DNA of 64,000 nucleotides from Apteryx mantelli (lineage: Eukaryota; Chordata; Aves; Apterygiformes; Apterygidae): assembly GCF_036417845.1 (NCBI RefSeq), contig NC_089983.1, positions 19,435,207 through 19,499,206 of the forward strand. The letters run 5' to 3'. Below, in pieces: positions 13,401 to 25,206 of the stretch. A program made the position numbers and the translations under genes. Position 1 is the first letter of the stretch, and each line of letters opens with the position of its first letter. Below the pieces are notes generated by a model that worked only from the letters and a program-made list of their open reading frames with translations, ran no database searches and was not told the origin of the DNA.

Positions 13401-16400
13401 GAATTTTACCACCATTATCTCCCACAGAACCAACAGAGTTTAAAGCACATTGGTTGTGTTCCTTCTTGTTCATCAGCAAAAGGATAAGTTGGTAAGACAT
13501 AGCCATTTCTTTCTCTGTGCATTTACTTTAGCTTTCACTGGGCTTTAGAACACACGAAGAGCGTAACAGTGATTTTGCAGACTCAGACCATTGCTCAAAA
13601 GGCTGCATATCAGTGAAAGAACCATACTCTTGAGCCACAGAATGAATTTATAAAGCTGTTCTATCTATTTTACTTTGTCACTTGAGCACAGCCAACACCA
13701 AAACCAACGTGCAATAGCTACTCTTGTGCTTCTCTCCATGCCGTATTTTCAGTAAGTAGTGTGAAAGAGAGATGTGATCAGCTTCCTGCATATATTTCTA
13801 CTGTATTAAAATAAATATAGAAAAAAAGAAAAACAAGACGTAATAGTCTAAACAAATCAAAAGAGGATGAAATCAAAATGTCATTAAATATCAGTTACAA
13901 CTTGTCTGTAGTAATCTCACTGCTGCAGCCCTTTTCCTCATTCCTCTTCCCCCCCAAATCACTGCTTTCTTACCTAGCAATCACATTCCCAAGCCTCTCT
14001 CCCAGCACCCAGAGACGTCAACAGGAATTTCCAAACAGTCTGGAAAGGATCACACAGGTACTGTAACCAAACATGCATAGATGTCTAGTGCAGAAAGGCC
14101 AACTGAGAAACTCCTGCATGAACCACAATAAACAAGATATTTCCCAATACACCATATCAAACTTAAGATCTGTAATAGAAGATAACAAGCTACAGTTGCC
14201 GCAGAAGGGGAGAAAAACGTCAGTAGAAGAAACCGGCAATGCATTGTACTAAGCTCTTGCAGTAGCCAAGGACATTAAATGAAAGCTGCAGCTTAATCAC
14301 AAAATAATTATACCACATCCTTGAGAATGAGCAAAAACCACCAATAAAAGATGAAATTATTTTTATGAACCTATAGTTAAGACCAATACTGTAAAGCACT
14401 GCTAGATATGTCAGGGAGATTAATGCAACCTAAGAAGTGCACACCTCCAAGATCTTTGGTTTCAAACTTTCTGTAGTCTCAAATGAAAGACTGAAAGCAG
14501 TTATACTTACTCAGTTTCAGAGTACTAATTCTATAGCCACAGGGCTGACTTTTTGCTTTTTTGCAATATCTATATTTGGATATTTAAAAATACATACATA
14601 TATATAATCAGAGCATGTTAAACAACCCTAGAAGAGGATGAAAGAATTGTTTTCTTCTCAAGAAAGCAGAGTCAATCATTGTTTCCACTGGAAGGGAACT
14701 GAAGCACGAATGTTTAGTTAATGAAGAGTCTAATTGATCAAAATTGTTCCAGAAACTGGGAAAATAGCAAAATTAACATAGTATTTTAGAACAGAAAAAG
14801 AATTGCTGAGGGATCTGTCCACAAAATGTCACCCTCTACTTTGTGGCAAAATGGAAAGTCATTAGCATAATTTTCCCCTCACATGTGTCAAAAGTCAGGA
14901 GTAGAGCCAACAGAATTAGCTACGTTAAACTGGGCTCAGGGAAAGGAGAATGGCTCAATGTGATATTTCTGTAGCTGTGTTGTAAGATTACTGTTCAGTA
15001 TCCTGTGAAGTCAAAGCAGCCTCCAAGTAGCCTCTTAATTTGTACTCCCAAGTCTAAATAAATAACAACTAGCTCAACTAAAACTTGTTGTTATAACGTA
15101 TGTTACTCTTACTTAAACCAATGTAGCAAACTGTTTTGAATTTTTTAAACTTTTTTAAATGAAGCCATCATTGTGTATTGTGCTCCGATGACTCAGCATA
15201 CAATAAACTACCTGCATGCGCTATAGTGTCTATCCAGGTAAGGAAAGCCAAATAACATTTTCAAGAGTTTATTCAATTAGCTTAGGTTAACACTTGATCA
15301 GCCCCTTAGGCCTAATAAGATCCCACTACTTTGTTCTGTAGAACACCAACATCTTTAGTAACTACAGGCATGTAGAATAATTTTTACACTTCACATATCT
15401 AACCTAGTATCTGTTGGAGCAAATCAAAAGGCAGATCTGAGTCTCTTCTGAGTTTTAGAAGCTTAGGGTCAAGACCTGTAACCATCATAGGTATACGCAT
15501 TTATGGAGGGAAGAATGAAGTGGAAGTCCAAAAGAAACCTATGATAACAGAAAAGTCCTAGGAATGACAAGTTTTATGTAATAAAGCATTGGTGAACTGC
15601 ATAAATTCATCAGAAACTGAATCTTATGATAGCTGATACAGAAAAATTCACTATTACCTTATTATGTGTAAAGATTATCCGTAGGTCTGGTTTTATGATG
15701 CCATAGGCTATCAGAAGATCTTGGATTTTTTTCAGCTCCTCCTTACATTTTTTAGTTGTTGAGTAAAACTGTTTTCTTACAGGAAGATTCTTAAACAACT
15801 TTAGGACTGTTACTGTAGTACCTGCAAGCAGGTGGTAAAAAACGAGCAGAGTTAACATTGAAAGCATACCACTGACTGGATATAAAGGAAACTATTTTTT
15901 ACTGGAAGAGACCTGTCTGTATACAGCTGCACACAGACAATCCCAAATAACACTAAATTAAATTACATTAGCATGAAGACAAAAATATACTAAGTTAGCA
16001 GTCATCTTCCCAAAATACATACTAATAAACCTCACAAGCTCCAACCTCCATCCTTTTAGTTATGATTGCATCGTGAAGCTTTTTTCCGTACATACTGACA
16101 GTAGTAAGAATCAGCCACTAAATAAAGCTAAAGACTCTTTTGGTGCATATTAAGTTAACTTTCATTCCCGAAATGAGTAACAGACCAGAACACAACCAGA
16201 TATATCAGGAGGCAGGGGAATACAGAGCCTCATTAAAGCCCTTCACTATTATTTGCATAGAGACCTGAAAGGCCAGACACCTCTGTTCAAGGCGTAGTAT
16301 ATAATCTGTAGAAGAGAATGACTCTACCAATACAATCATACAAATTCTTAGACTAAAAGGACATTGCAAAGTATTAAATAGACACCACAAAATTCATTTT

Positions 16401-19400
16401 TCAATAGCAGTCAACCATCCCACAGCTTTGACAAAACCATGTCAATGAGACTCAACCTCCAGAACAGGCCTTCCAGCTGTGGAAAATGCTACAACCTAAA
16501 TCTAAAAGAATTTCTCTGGTCAAAACTGGATGTCCAGATCCCACGTTGTGGAGTTTTCAGATTCAACTCTTTCTTCAGTACCTGTCCACTGACTAGCTCC
16601 AGGCAGCTAGCCTCTGACTGAATGGCTCCCTACTGCCAGCTAGTAGAGGAAGAGAGACAAGTCTGGTAGCAGGGCTCCACTTTGCCCACACAAAACACAG
16701 CGTGGCCAGCCATGGTGTTGAATGGGCACAGAATATTGGCAAGCAGTGGTAGCTTCTATGGCTCAGCTAGGAGGTACTAAGGGTGAGAACAGATGCAACT
16801 TTAAACTGCTTCCCCAGAAGCACGCTCTAGTAACAAGGAAGGAATAAACAGTATTTTTTGGGAACGCGCAACTGCTGAAATGCGAATGCAAGGATACAGT
16901 GGTCTTTAACAGTCCTCTCTGGGCAAGAACTAGCTGAACGGAGCACGGAATAGAGGAAATGCTACCCCAAACCTGCACCAAGTCTGAAAAACCAAGGCCA
17001 AAGCTGAGGTGAGGAGAGCCTGTTATTTTTTACATAAACAGGTAGCAGGAATTTCTAGTGCACACACCCTTCCCTGAAGGTTACAAAGAACTGTGACTTT
17101 CTGGGTCCTACAGGCACACTATTTCCAGCAACTCCCTCTCATATAGCATGGTAATTCTTCCTCCTTTAAGCAAGGATTTTGCTCTGTGCAGAAACATTAT
17201 TTTAGCCCTGAACAAATCTTTTATATATCTAAAGAGTAAGTCTGCCTGGACCTGCAGCACAGAATTTATATAGCTTTTATTTGAGCTCTGCCAGCTTGAG
17301 GGAGAGAGTCAGAGAAGTAGAAACTAGTACAATTACCATCTAAAGCAACTTCCAAGATACATTATTTCTTATGCTAATATGTCCTCAGTTGACGGACATA
17401 AGGCAAGAAATGTTTACAGCTACTAAGATTTCATACTCCGGCTTCAAGTAGAGAACAGGTATTTCAACATCAAATGGAGCCGCAAAGAAACATTAAATAC
17501 TTGTTTCGCAATGCAAAACTGCAATAACGATATCCTACCTTGCCCAAGATGGGAAGGCTTTTGAGAAGTTATATGCCCACTGCTATCCAAAACATACTGA
17601 GTACTGAAGTCATCAAGAGCTGTCTTTGTTGTGATCAAAACCTATAAAGAATAAAAAAAAAAATCCATGTTAATCAAAGATTCACAAAGTTTCAAAATGG
17701 GCTCATATAAGCTTTGCTGCCATTCTCAACATCAACTTATTTTAGCTATAGCAATTATATTTAATGAGTTTATAAAATATTTCTTCCACTGGTGTTGCTT
17801 ACAGTCACAGACACATTCTGCATTATATCTGATTTTTCCAACCATTCAACTAAAAGCCACACATTTCTATTACAATACTACATAAAGCATAGCTAGCCTT
17901 AATATCGAAAACACACACACTTCTGTATTTTCTATTCTAAACACTGTTCATTTAAACAACTAAATCAATTGATATTTTTGCATTTTTGTCCTTCATGAGA
18001 GAAGATACAATATGACAACTCTTTTAATTCACGTTGGATTCCACACACATAACAACTATTATCAAACAAACAGTATGTTATCTTTCCACACCCACCATAT
18101 CTAGCAATCAGTCATGGTATGTTTTGTAAGCTATGCAGGTAATACACAGATCAGCTTTAGCAAGACCAAACACACACCAGGAGTTTAATAAAACTGCAAC
18201 TCCCTGATATTAATATTCTGATATCTAATATATCTAGATATTCTAATATCTGATATATCAGATATTAATATTCTGAATGATAAAGCCACTATAACCATCT
18301 GAAAGGACATAAAGGTTATCATTCATACAGAGCTTTAGGATATTTTGGTTTATTTTCATTTCCCATATGAATAATTCTGAGTTCAACCATGCCTCTGAAG
18401 AGAAAAAACAGTAATTGATTAATTGGCAATGACAATATTACAGACCCAGTTAAGGGCCAATAGCATAGTACCTCTTAACTGAAACTACAGGGGGGCAATT
18501 TACATAGACAGAATGCAACTAAGGCCAGGAGTGTTTAATTAACATACTTTAATTCTTGGATCAGTAATTAACACCTATTAAAGTACACAGCACACTCAGG
18601 CCACCTCCCCTCTCTTATGAAATGTACCACAGAGCCGATTAGCTGCTCAGAAGAGATGGCATCCTGCTTGCAACTCATCAGAACGAACCCCTGATCAAGG
18701 TCTGTCATCATCTGTCAAAACAGCAATGCTTCTAAAAGCATCCTTCTTTGGAAATCTCCGTCCAAACACATAGGCCAGTCCTGCGCAGGGTAACGTGAAC
18801 GTAGCCCAAGGTAGCACGGAGTCGAGCACTCCCACCCTCTAGCATCTCTCCCGACCATGACAGTTCCAAGCAGATGCAGATATCACTATCTTGTTGCAGG
18901 ACTGAATCCGCCAGAGACTTAGAAAGCAGAACCCAAAACTTGGCTGTGACACAGCATGGAGACCAAAAGGCAGAGTGCAGCGGAACATGTAGATGCTGCG
19001 CTCTAAACGGTTTGATCATCTTTTAAGTCACTTTTGAACCAACTTAAAAGGTTAGCAAGTTAATTCCTAAATATCCACACACTGTCACAGTCAGCCCTGT
19101 TAACACCAACATATGGATCAGACTCAGGACAGGGAGCAGGTTCCTGTTTACTCATAAGGAGAACAATATGTTTGTGCAACAGCAGTTACGTACTTGTCAA
19201 GGAGCAATATGGAGCCCAGCAAGATCCCATGACTGCTGATCACCTAGATAACATCAAGGCAGAAACCCTCACTGAAACTGGAGCTGTGGGGACCATCAGT
19301 TCTCTGAAGAGACAGTCCTCTGAAGTGATTTCTGCTGGCCCTCTCCTCTTCTTTCTCATTTTGATTTAGCTTAATTCAAGCAGCAAACTCGACCACTCTC

Positions 19401-22400
19401 TTGCACATTATCCTTTCTGATAGACAAAATCACAAAGGATAAGCCACTGTTGTAAGGAACCAACTCTCTATACCCTGATACAAAAGAAAAGGACAAGGAA
19501 ACACTAAGTAGTCTGACCTGCTCTGATGGAAGGAAGGAAATACAGCATCACCAACTACCAAACCAATGCGACAGAAAGGCAGGACTGATCCTAACAAGAA
19601 ATCCACATTGCTTTCTAACCATATCACATGACTTCTAGGTGGAAAAAAAGGCAGCACACACAAAACAAACTGTTCAGGAAACATACCCCTAACAGTATGC
19701 CAGATCAATTTAATGTCTTTGCACTTATATTTTGATATAATTTGCACGTGCGTGCACACACACACACACACCCCGACAACAAAACAACACAAAAGATCTG
19801 ACACATTTACAGGAACTCTCACCTCCGATATACAGCAAATTGATCCCAAAGCTTCCCCACGGAAACCGTATGTTGTCAAGCTTTCAAGGTCCTCAGAAGA
19901 GCTTATTTTTGAGGTGTAGTGTTTAATTGCCATAACTGGAACATCAGCAACCTTGATTCCATTGCCGTTGTCTCTCACTTCTACTTTGTCAAACCCATAG
20001 TTCTCCTAAAAGAGGACAAAAACATATTGATCACTAAAACAGCAACCTAAATGAATTAAGATACAAGTTTGAAACAGCTGAGGGTCCAGCCTGTAGACAT
20101 CAGCGTAGAAGTGAGAATTTTGCTTATTTGGAGAAACTGAACAACCAGAAAATGTCTCAGTTAAAAAAATATATGTACATGTTAAGATTGTAGTGATGGT
20201 TTCTCTAGTTAAATTATATAATTTATACCCTGTAGTTTGGAAACAACACAATTCCAATTTTCAGTTTTACCCTATATATGTTTGTGGAAGTAATTTAACT
20301 ACCTTGCAACTTGTAAAACTTAAACTCAAAAAACGATCTATGGCTGGAAAACTAAAGACTGTCCATTCTTTTTCCACCTCTCTTACCTGTTTGGCATTGA
20401 TTTTTTCAAATCACAAATGCAACCCTGCATCCTTTAAAGTCAGTGGGCCATAACTTACAAAATTTTGAAGGAGAGCATTTAGAAAAAAACATATTTGAGT
20501 CTTTTTTTCTTTCCTGATTAGGCTGGAGGGAAACTGGATATTTGGGGCAGGGCTGGGGAGGTGTTCAGAAGAAGGAAGACATTTCTACATTTATATTCTA
20601 CCCATATTTTTACCTAAGAAATATCAAGAACATGAAGTCAGTTCTTCCTGCTTATTTGTTAGAGGGCTCCTCCAAACTTGGACTTGGAACCAATCCAGAG
20701 TTAATGAGATTGTTGAGTTCTATTATGCAGCCAATCTTACTTAAATTTCACTCAACAAAAATAACATTTTAATATAAAAATATTCTTATCACAAGAAATT
20801 CCCAGAAAAAGAATCCACTGTTTCACAATATTATTTAGTATAGCTGTGCATGTTGCAGGTTTTCTTCTCTACCCTAGTACTCACTGAATAATAATCAGCA
20901 AATCTCATTTAGTCATTGACAACCGGAGTAAAGTCAAGTAACATATTATTTATTTGTTTTAGAAATACAGCTATTTGGATTGGGCTGAACTGACAAGGAG
21001 TAACATTAGTGCAGATGATTTATGCAACAGACTGCGGTCAAAATTGCTCTTCGGTTGATTTGGGACCTCTCTCTATGGAAAGAGCCATTTATTGCACTGT
21101 GAAACTCGCACTGGGTAGAATTCAGCAAGGTTCAGTATTGTCATCCCAGTAAAAAAGACAAGGTCTGTTCTAACAATTACTGAAGGCTCCAAAACCTGTG
21201 GGCTTCCATCAATTACGGAGCAGCTGACAAAAGCAGTTTCTGATACTTTTATCCCCCAAACTGCACATATACTACTCACTTTGGAGTTACTCATGGAGCA
21301 AGATATTATGCAGTCTAAGTATTGGGAAGACACAGGCCATCACAGATCATTGTGAAGACACAGTACCTTCAGTTCAGATAAGGCAAATAACAAATAAGCA
21401 TCTTCCTCAGCAGCCGCAGGAAACCATACTCAGATGGAAACTGCTTGAGACTCATACAGAAAAGACAGCAGTGATATTTGTGGCTTGGACATGGACAAAG
21501 GAACAAGTAGAAATTAGACTACTCTCTCAATTACAAGTATTAACTAAATGAGTCTAACATTTATTTTTTTGACTGGAAACTTGAGAATAGCTTATACATT
21601 CACTGTTATTTGTAGAAAAAGAAATGGACTGCATTTCTGGATACATCTATTTATACACATTGTAACAACACAATTTCTTAGTAAGCAGGAGATAATGTTA
21701 TTATGCAGTTGTTGACAAAATACTGCAAAACCAGAAATACTAATGGAAGGAAGAGAAGCTGATCGGTTTGTTATTTTCCAAATTTAGGGGAAAAACACTT
21801 TTTTTTTTTAAATTATAGTCAGTATTTTCTTGTTTCAGAAAGCATCCTTGAGTGATATGCCAACTTTTTTTTGTAATATCTTATAAAACTGAAATGTTAA
21901 TAGTAGCCGGAGCACATCATGTTGATTAGGGCGCATATGATGATTTATATTACAAAAATGTCCAGCATGGATATCATAAACTTTTTCCACAGTTTCCATT
22001 TTCATCTTCTTGCCAGTATTTTATAGTGAGAACCAGCTATACCAGTCTAGCAGTGAAACAGAAGTCCAACATCTTTTAAAATAAGCTATCAGTCAGAAAA
22101 AGTAAATTGTAAGTAAGAGAAGAAGTATTAAAGAAGTTAGCATTTTTTTCTGAAGATGCATTCAGCACAAATATGCCTTACAGTCCCAGTGGAGCCTTGA
22201 AAAACATTAAGGGGGACTGATCTTGGACCATTTTTATCTGAGGTTAAAATACATATATATAAATGATATCAAACCCCTCCACAAAACTACTATGCCCTAA
22301 AAAATACGCTGACAGTGGAACAATTTCCCCTGCATCTTATATGACATCCAATTTCTGTAATAAGTGTAAGGGTAAGAGAGAGGACTTACCAGTTTAACAT

Positions 22401-22524
22401 CAACACTTGTGGCACTGGCATCCAAGGAATTTTCTATCAGCTCCTTTACTACGCTGACAACTGATGTAATCACCTGAGAACTTGAAAGGAGACGAATAGT
22501 TTCTGCTGACAACTGTTTCATCAT
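4488..22524 (-). CDS. PMS1: PMS1, MutL-family mismatch repair protein, N-terminal half (5 coding exons; rest outside window)
   Basis: Coding exons in transcription order are 22521..22390, 20005..19823, 17641..17539, 15821..15658 and 4604..4488. They join in frame to give residues 1-233 of a protein usually about 930 residues long. PMS1 is a nuclear MutL homologue that pairs with MLH1 (MutL-beta). The visible part is the GHKL ATPase domain. Motif I is [10 protein letters not shown] (E30, N31), the DNGNGI loop is at 56-61 and the GFRGEAL motif is at 91-97. The transducer part begins around 140 with [10 protein letters not shown]. All introns are GT-AG and phases are continuous. Two ATGs lie in tandem at the start. 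I chose the second (22521) because it has A at -3 and matches the human MKQL start; the first (22524) would add one Met. The first exon is non-coding in the CpG island, head-to-head with ORMDL1. The HMG box and C-terminal MLH1-binding region lie beyond position 1. Confidence 0.96.
5809..5930. repeat. Imperfect inverted repeat, 21-bp arms around an 80-bp loop
   Basis: The left arm at 5809-5829 (core TTAAAATTCCACCTGTCC) is the reverse complement of the right arm at 5910-5930, with one mismatch in 21 bases. Pairing continues weakly inward (caagg with ccttaca). No target-site duplication is visible outside the arms, so a small hairpin transposon is only one possible origin. Confidence 0.8.
6120..6300. 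other. Intronic G/C-rich patch with G-run and GGA repeat
   Basis: A run of G and (GGA)n at 6148-6178 leads into a segment with several CpGs near 6230-6270, surrounded by AT-rich intron. Overlapping open frames on both strands follow from composition and low complexity. No promoter motif was identified. Confidence 0.5.
7424..7460. repeat. (TG)n microsatellite
   Basis: Uninterrupted TG dinucleotide repeat of about 37 bases in PMS1 intron 5. Confidence 0.97.
15658..15821 (-). CDS. PMS1: PMS1 exon 5 (start of transducer domain)
   Basis: This 164-nt exon encodes residues 140-194. It contains [10 protein letters not shown], the MutL-family segment around the LPVR turn, and ends with THNK in phase 0. 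The donor is AAG|GTAATA. It is followed by an unusually long 11-kb intron. Confidence 0.95.
15822..17538 (-). other. PMS1 intron 4
   Basis: No feature recognised other than the flanking splice sites. Confidence 0.6.
17539..17641 (-). CDS. PMS1: PMS1 exon 4
   Basis: This 103-nt exon encodes residues 106-139 ([20 protein letters not shown] and following) and ends in phase 1 at SHLGQ-G. The donor is AAG|GTAGGA and the acceptor is tttatag. Confidence 0.95.
18201..18280. repeat. AT-rich palindrome and direct-repeat cluster
   Basis: A perfect 24-base palindrome lies at 18244-18267 (core ATATCTGATATATCAGATAT). A 16-base direct repeat, gatattaatattctga, occurs at 18206 and again at 18261. Together they form a small cruciform-capable block. 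Confidence 0.85.
19755..19771. repeat. Short (CA)n microsatellite
   Basis: CA dinucleotide run 52 bases beyond the donor of PMS1 exon 3. Confidence 0.9.
19823..20005 (-). CDS. PMS1: PMS1 exon 3 (ATPase motifs II and III)
   Basis: This 183-nt exon encodes residues 45-105 in phase 0. It begins [10 protein letters not shown], carries DNGNGI and the ATP-lid [10 protein letters not shown], and ends at E105. The acceptor is cctcttttag and the donor is GAG|GTGAGA. Confidence 0.96.
20006..22389 (-). other. PMS1 intron 2
   Basis: AT-rich intron with no recognisable exon, RNA or repeat apart from short homopolymers. Confidence 0.6.
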
Positions 22525-22543
22525 GGAATTAGGATCAGAGAAG
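22390..22543 (-). CDS. PMS1: PMS1 exon 2 (start codon, ATPase motif I)
   Basis: The acceptor is ctgtgcag|CTTCTC at 22543 and the donor is CTG|GTAAGT at 22390. Nineteen bases of 5' UTR precede two tandem ATGs at 22524 and 22521. The exon encodes residues 1-44, including the ATP/Mg-binding E-N pair, and ends in phase 0. Confidence 0.95.
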
Positions 22544-25000
22544 CTGCACAGAAAGATAATAGAAAAAGAATGTAAAAAGCACATTACAAAGACACATTTT
22601 AAAAGAACTGTTTTTCAGTGACTTTTAAATAAATACATTATAGCTACAGAGTACATTTTTCAAGATACACTAGGATCCAGCTTTCACTGAAGTCAATGGA
22701 CGTTGACTTGTGTAAGAAACAAACAGTACGTGGAGCTCTAGACTAGAAAATATTATTTTATGCAGACTAAACTTCTACGAAAAAAATATAAGGTAGCATG
22801 CCAGGTAGCAGGCTCCAGGCTGTGGCTTCAGATGATGGGGGGAGAAAGAGCATTACCAGACAGCTCTTTACACCTCAGGACTGATACAAGCATGATGTTC
22901 CTCTCTGCCCTGCGAGGAAGGCTTCTTCTCCCCACAACAACCCTCTGTACTGTGACAGGCAGAATAGCTGCATTTACACCAAAAGGCCAGTGACCCTGCA
23001 GTCCTGGTTTTCTGATCAGTCCAGTCCAAGCGATCTGTTGGCGAGTACTGTGGCTGGCCCCGGACTGCACACTCCGCATCCTTCCATAGGACATGAGCAT
23101 TTGCGGAGGATGGAGCAAACCCATATTTCCGCCTGTTGACACAGTTGGCACACGGCAAGGGTGTGCGTGGCAAGGGGGGCAGCCAACACCACAGAGCACA
23201 ACTATCCTGCAGGGTACATGGAGCTGATACAACAATTATAGGACACTTTTCCACACTGACATCCTTCTAAAGAGTGTCACTCTAAACATGGAGGACTAAA
23301 CAAAAAATGCAGTTACTTGGAAAAAAAACCCACCACAATACTTTGAAGCAGCAGCAGAATCAGAACTTTTCTATGAGCAGCTACAAATCGATTTATACTT
23401 ATTTACATTTCAAAAGAAATTCGCCTTTCAGATGTGGTTACAAGATCTGACAAAGTGTTTTTTCACCAAACAAAGCAGAAAAGGAACATGGGAAGATGAG
23501 TGGTTGTTGAGGAAACATCAATATAAATCATTTTCAGAAAAGCAAGTTTCCTCATGCAATCAACATGATATAGGACTCCTGTTTGAACTGTTTTACGATT
23601 TACTAATGACAAATTGGAGCTGGATATTGTTATTAAAGAAAACTGACTAAGACAAGGGAGGATCTTAAAGCAGAAAAGCTGCACATTGCAAAGACAATTT
23701 TTCTATGAGGTGTCACTGATGCAAGTGTTTTGGGAGAGAGGGAACAGCTCTGTGATCCCTCCTCTCCCCCTGGACCCAAAGCATCATACACAGTGCTGTC
23801 CACTATTCACCACATCAAAGAGTGAAAATAAGTGTAGTCATACATGCGTGTTTGTCCAAATCTCAGAAGTACTGAGGCATCCTCTTAGTAAAGCTCCTGG
23901 GGCTCACCCTGTCAAAAAAAAGAAAAAAAAAAAGTGATAGGCACACAGTCTGCTAGAAGCAGGGTCCTCCATGCAAGCAATGCAAACACAGTGTACTCAG
24001 TACTCTGCCAAACTGGATCTTACATCTCCTGCACCTTGCAATGGAATATATTACAAAATGTAAGTGTTTGTTTACAAAGATTAATTTAAAATATCTAGAG
24101 GGTGCAGAGCCAAAAGTGAAGATTAAACAGTATGATGGGTTTTTAGGTTTGCCTGGGTTTCAGGGAGGGAGGTACCTGTGGTACTTGCTACCTGTGGACG
24201 TGCACTCAAACCCTGTCTACTTTTAGCCAGAAGAAACACTTTTCAGCCCGAGCCACACAGCAACCACAATTCTTTGCTGCCTGAATATATTATAACCTGT
24301 AATCAGTAGGAGGGCTTAATATTTTCTGTGTTTTAGGAGTGTCACTTATGTATTTTTTACCCTTCCAGATGAAGACAGGTATTGTGGCAATAGGCACTCT
24401 CTAAAGAGGTGTAGCATTACATACTGTTAGGTAAACTGTGATTAAAAAAAAAATCTTTTAAGCCCTCACAGTTATATATTTTAAATCCTGCCAGTTACAG
24501 CTGCAGCCTCACAGATTTCTGTAGCAGCAGTCAAACTCCGTTTCAACAGCCACTGCTCTTAAGAGTTCCCCGGAACATGCATTCACATGAATTTTCAGTT
24601 GTATAAGAAAAAAAAAAAAGAGGAAAACTGTGAATAAAATCTTCTGAGATTGACCCGTGAATTCACGTAAAAACACACGAACGGTCCCTAACTCCCAGCC
24701 GCGCCTACCGTTAGGGAAAGCACCTGCGAGGGCCTCGGCCTCGGCCCCCTCCCAGCGCTGCCCGCCGCCGCCCCCCGCCCAGCCCAGCCCGGCCCGGCCC
24801 GGCCCCGCAGCCCCCGCGGCCTCCCCAACCCGGGGCCGCCTCCAGGCCCGGCCCGGCCCGGCCCCGCTATGCCCGCGGCAGCGCAGGCCGCAGCGGGGGG
24901 CGCGGCGGGCCCGGCCGCCCCTTCCCGCCGCCGCCCCGCGGCCCCCAGCCCGCCCGCGCCCGCCGCCGCCCCGCGCACCGGCGCCACGCGCCTGCGCTAC
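22544..25000 (-). other. PMS1 intron 1
   Basis: Most is unremarkable. A segment at about 22800-23250 is richer in G and C than the rest and has overlapping open frames on the minus strand (to 135 codons) but no recognised domain. The end near 24.7-25.0 kb enters the CpG island. Confidence 0.5.
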
Positions 25001-25044
25001 CTGCGGCCCCGCCGCCACGCGCCTGCGCTACCTGCGGCCCCGCC
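24983..25044. repeat. Perfect 31-bp tandem duplication in the PMS1/ORMDL1 promoter
   Basis: 24983-25013 and 25014-25044 are identical 31-mers. On the minus strand each carries CGCAG|GTAGCG, a credible donor for the non-coding PMS1 exon 1 (edges 25001 and 25032). Each also carries CGCGCCTGCGCT, which is close to the NRF1 consensus. Confidence 0.9.
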
Positions 25045-25061
25045 GCCGCTCCCGCCGCTGG

Positions 25062-25109
25062 CCCCGCCCCTGCCCTCAGCCCCGCCCCCGGCAGCGCGCC
25101 CCGCCCCCG
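25062..25109. promoter_or_regulatory. Three GC boxes at 18-19 bp spacing
   Basis: CCCCGCCCC-type Sp1/KLF sites begin at 25062, 25080 and 25099. They lie in the C-rich half of the island, close to the inferred start sites. No TATA box is visible, as expected for a housekeeping CpG-island promoter. Confidence 0.65.
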
Positions 25110-25206
25110 GCACCCAGCCCCCGGGCGGCCGGCGGCCCCCAGCTGCGGCGGCGGCGGCAGCCACAGCCAGAGCCGCGGCGCTCGGCGCGGCCAGGCTCCG
25201 GCACAG

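Larger units (their letters stand above)
4605..15657 (-). other. PMS1 intron 5 (11 kb)
   Basis: This is the longest intron in the window. It holds a 21-bp inverted repeat (5809-5930), a G/C-rich patch (about 6120-6300), a TG repeat (7424-7460) and a CpG-containing stretch near 7900-7990. No exon or recognisable transposon was seen, and short frames are unsupported. Confidence 0.7.
17642..19822 (-). other. PMS1 intron 3
   Basis: It contains an AT palindrome cluster at 18201-18280 and a CA repeat at 19755-19771. Nothing else was recognised. Confidence 0.6.
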
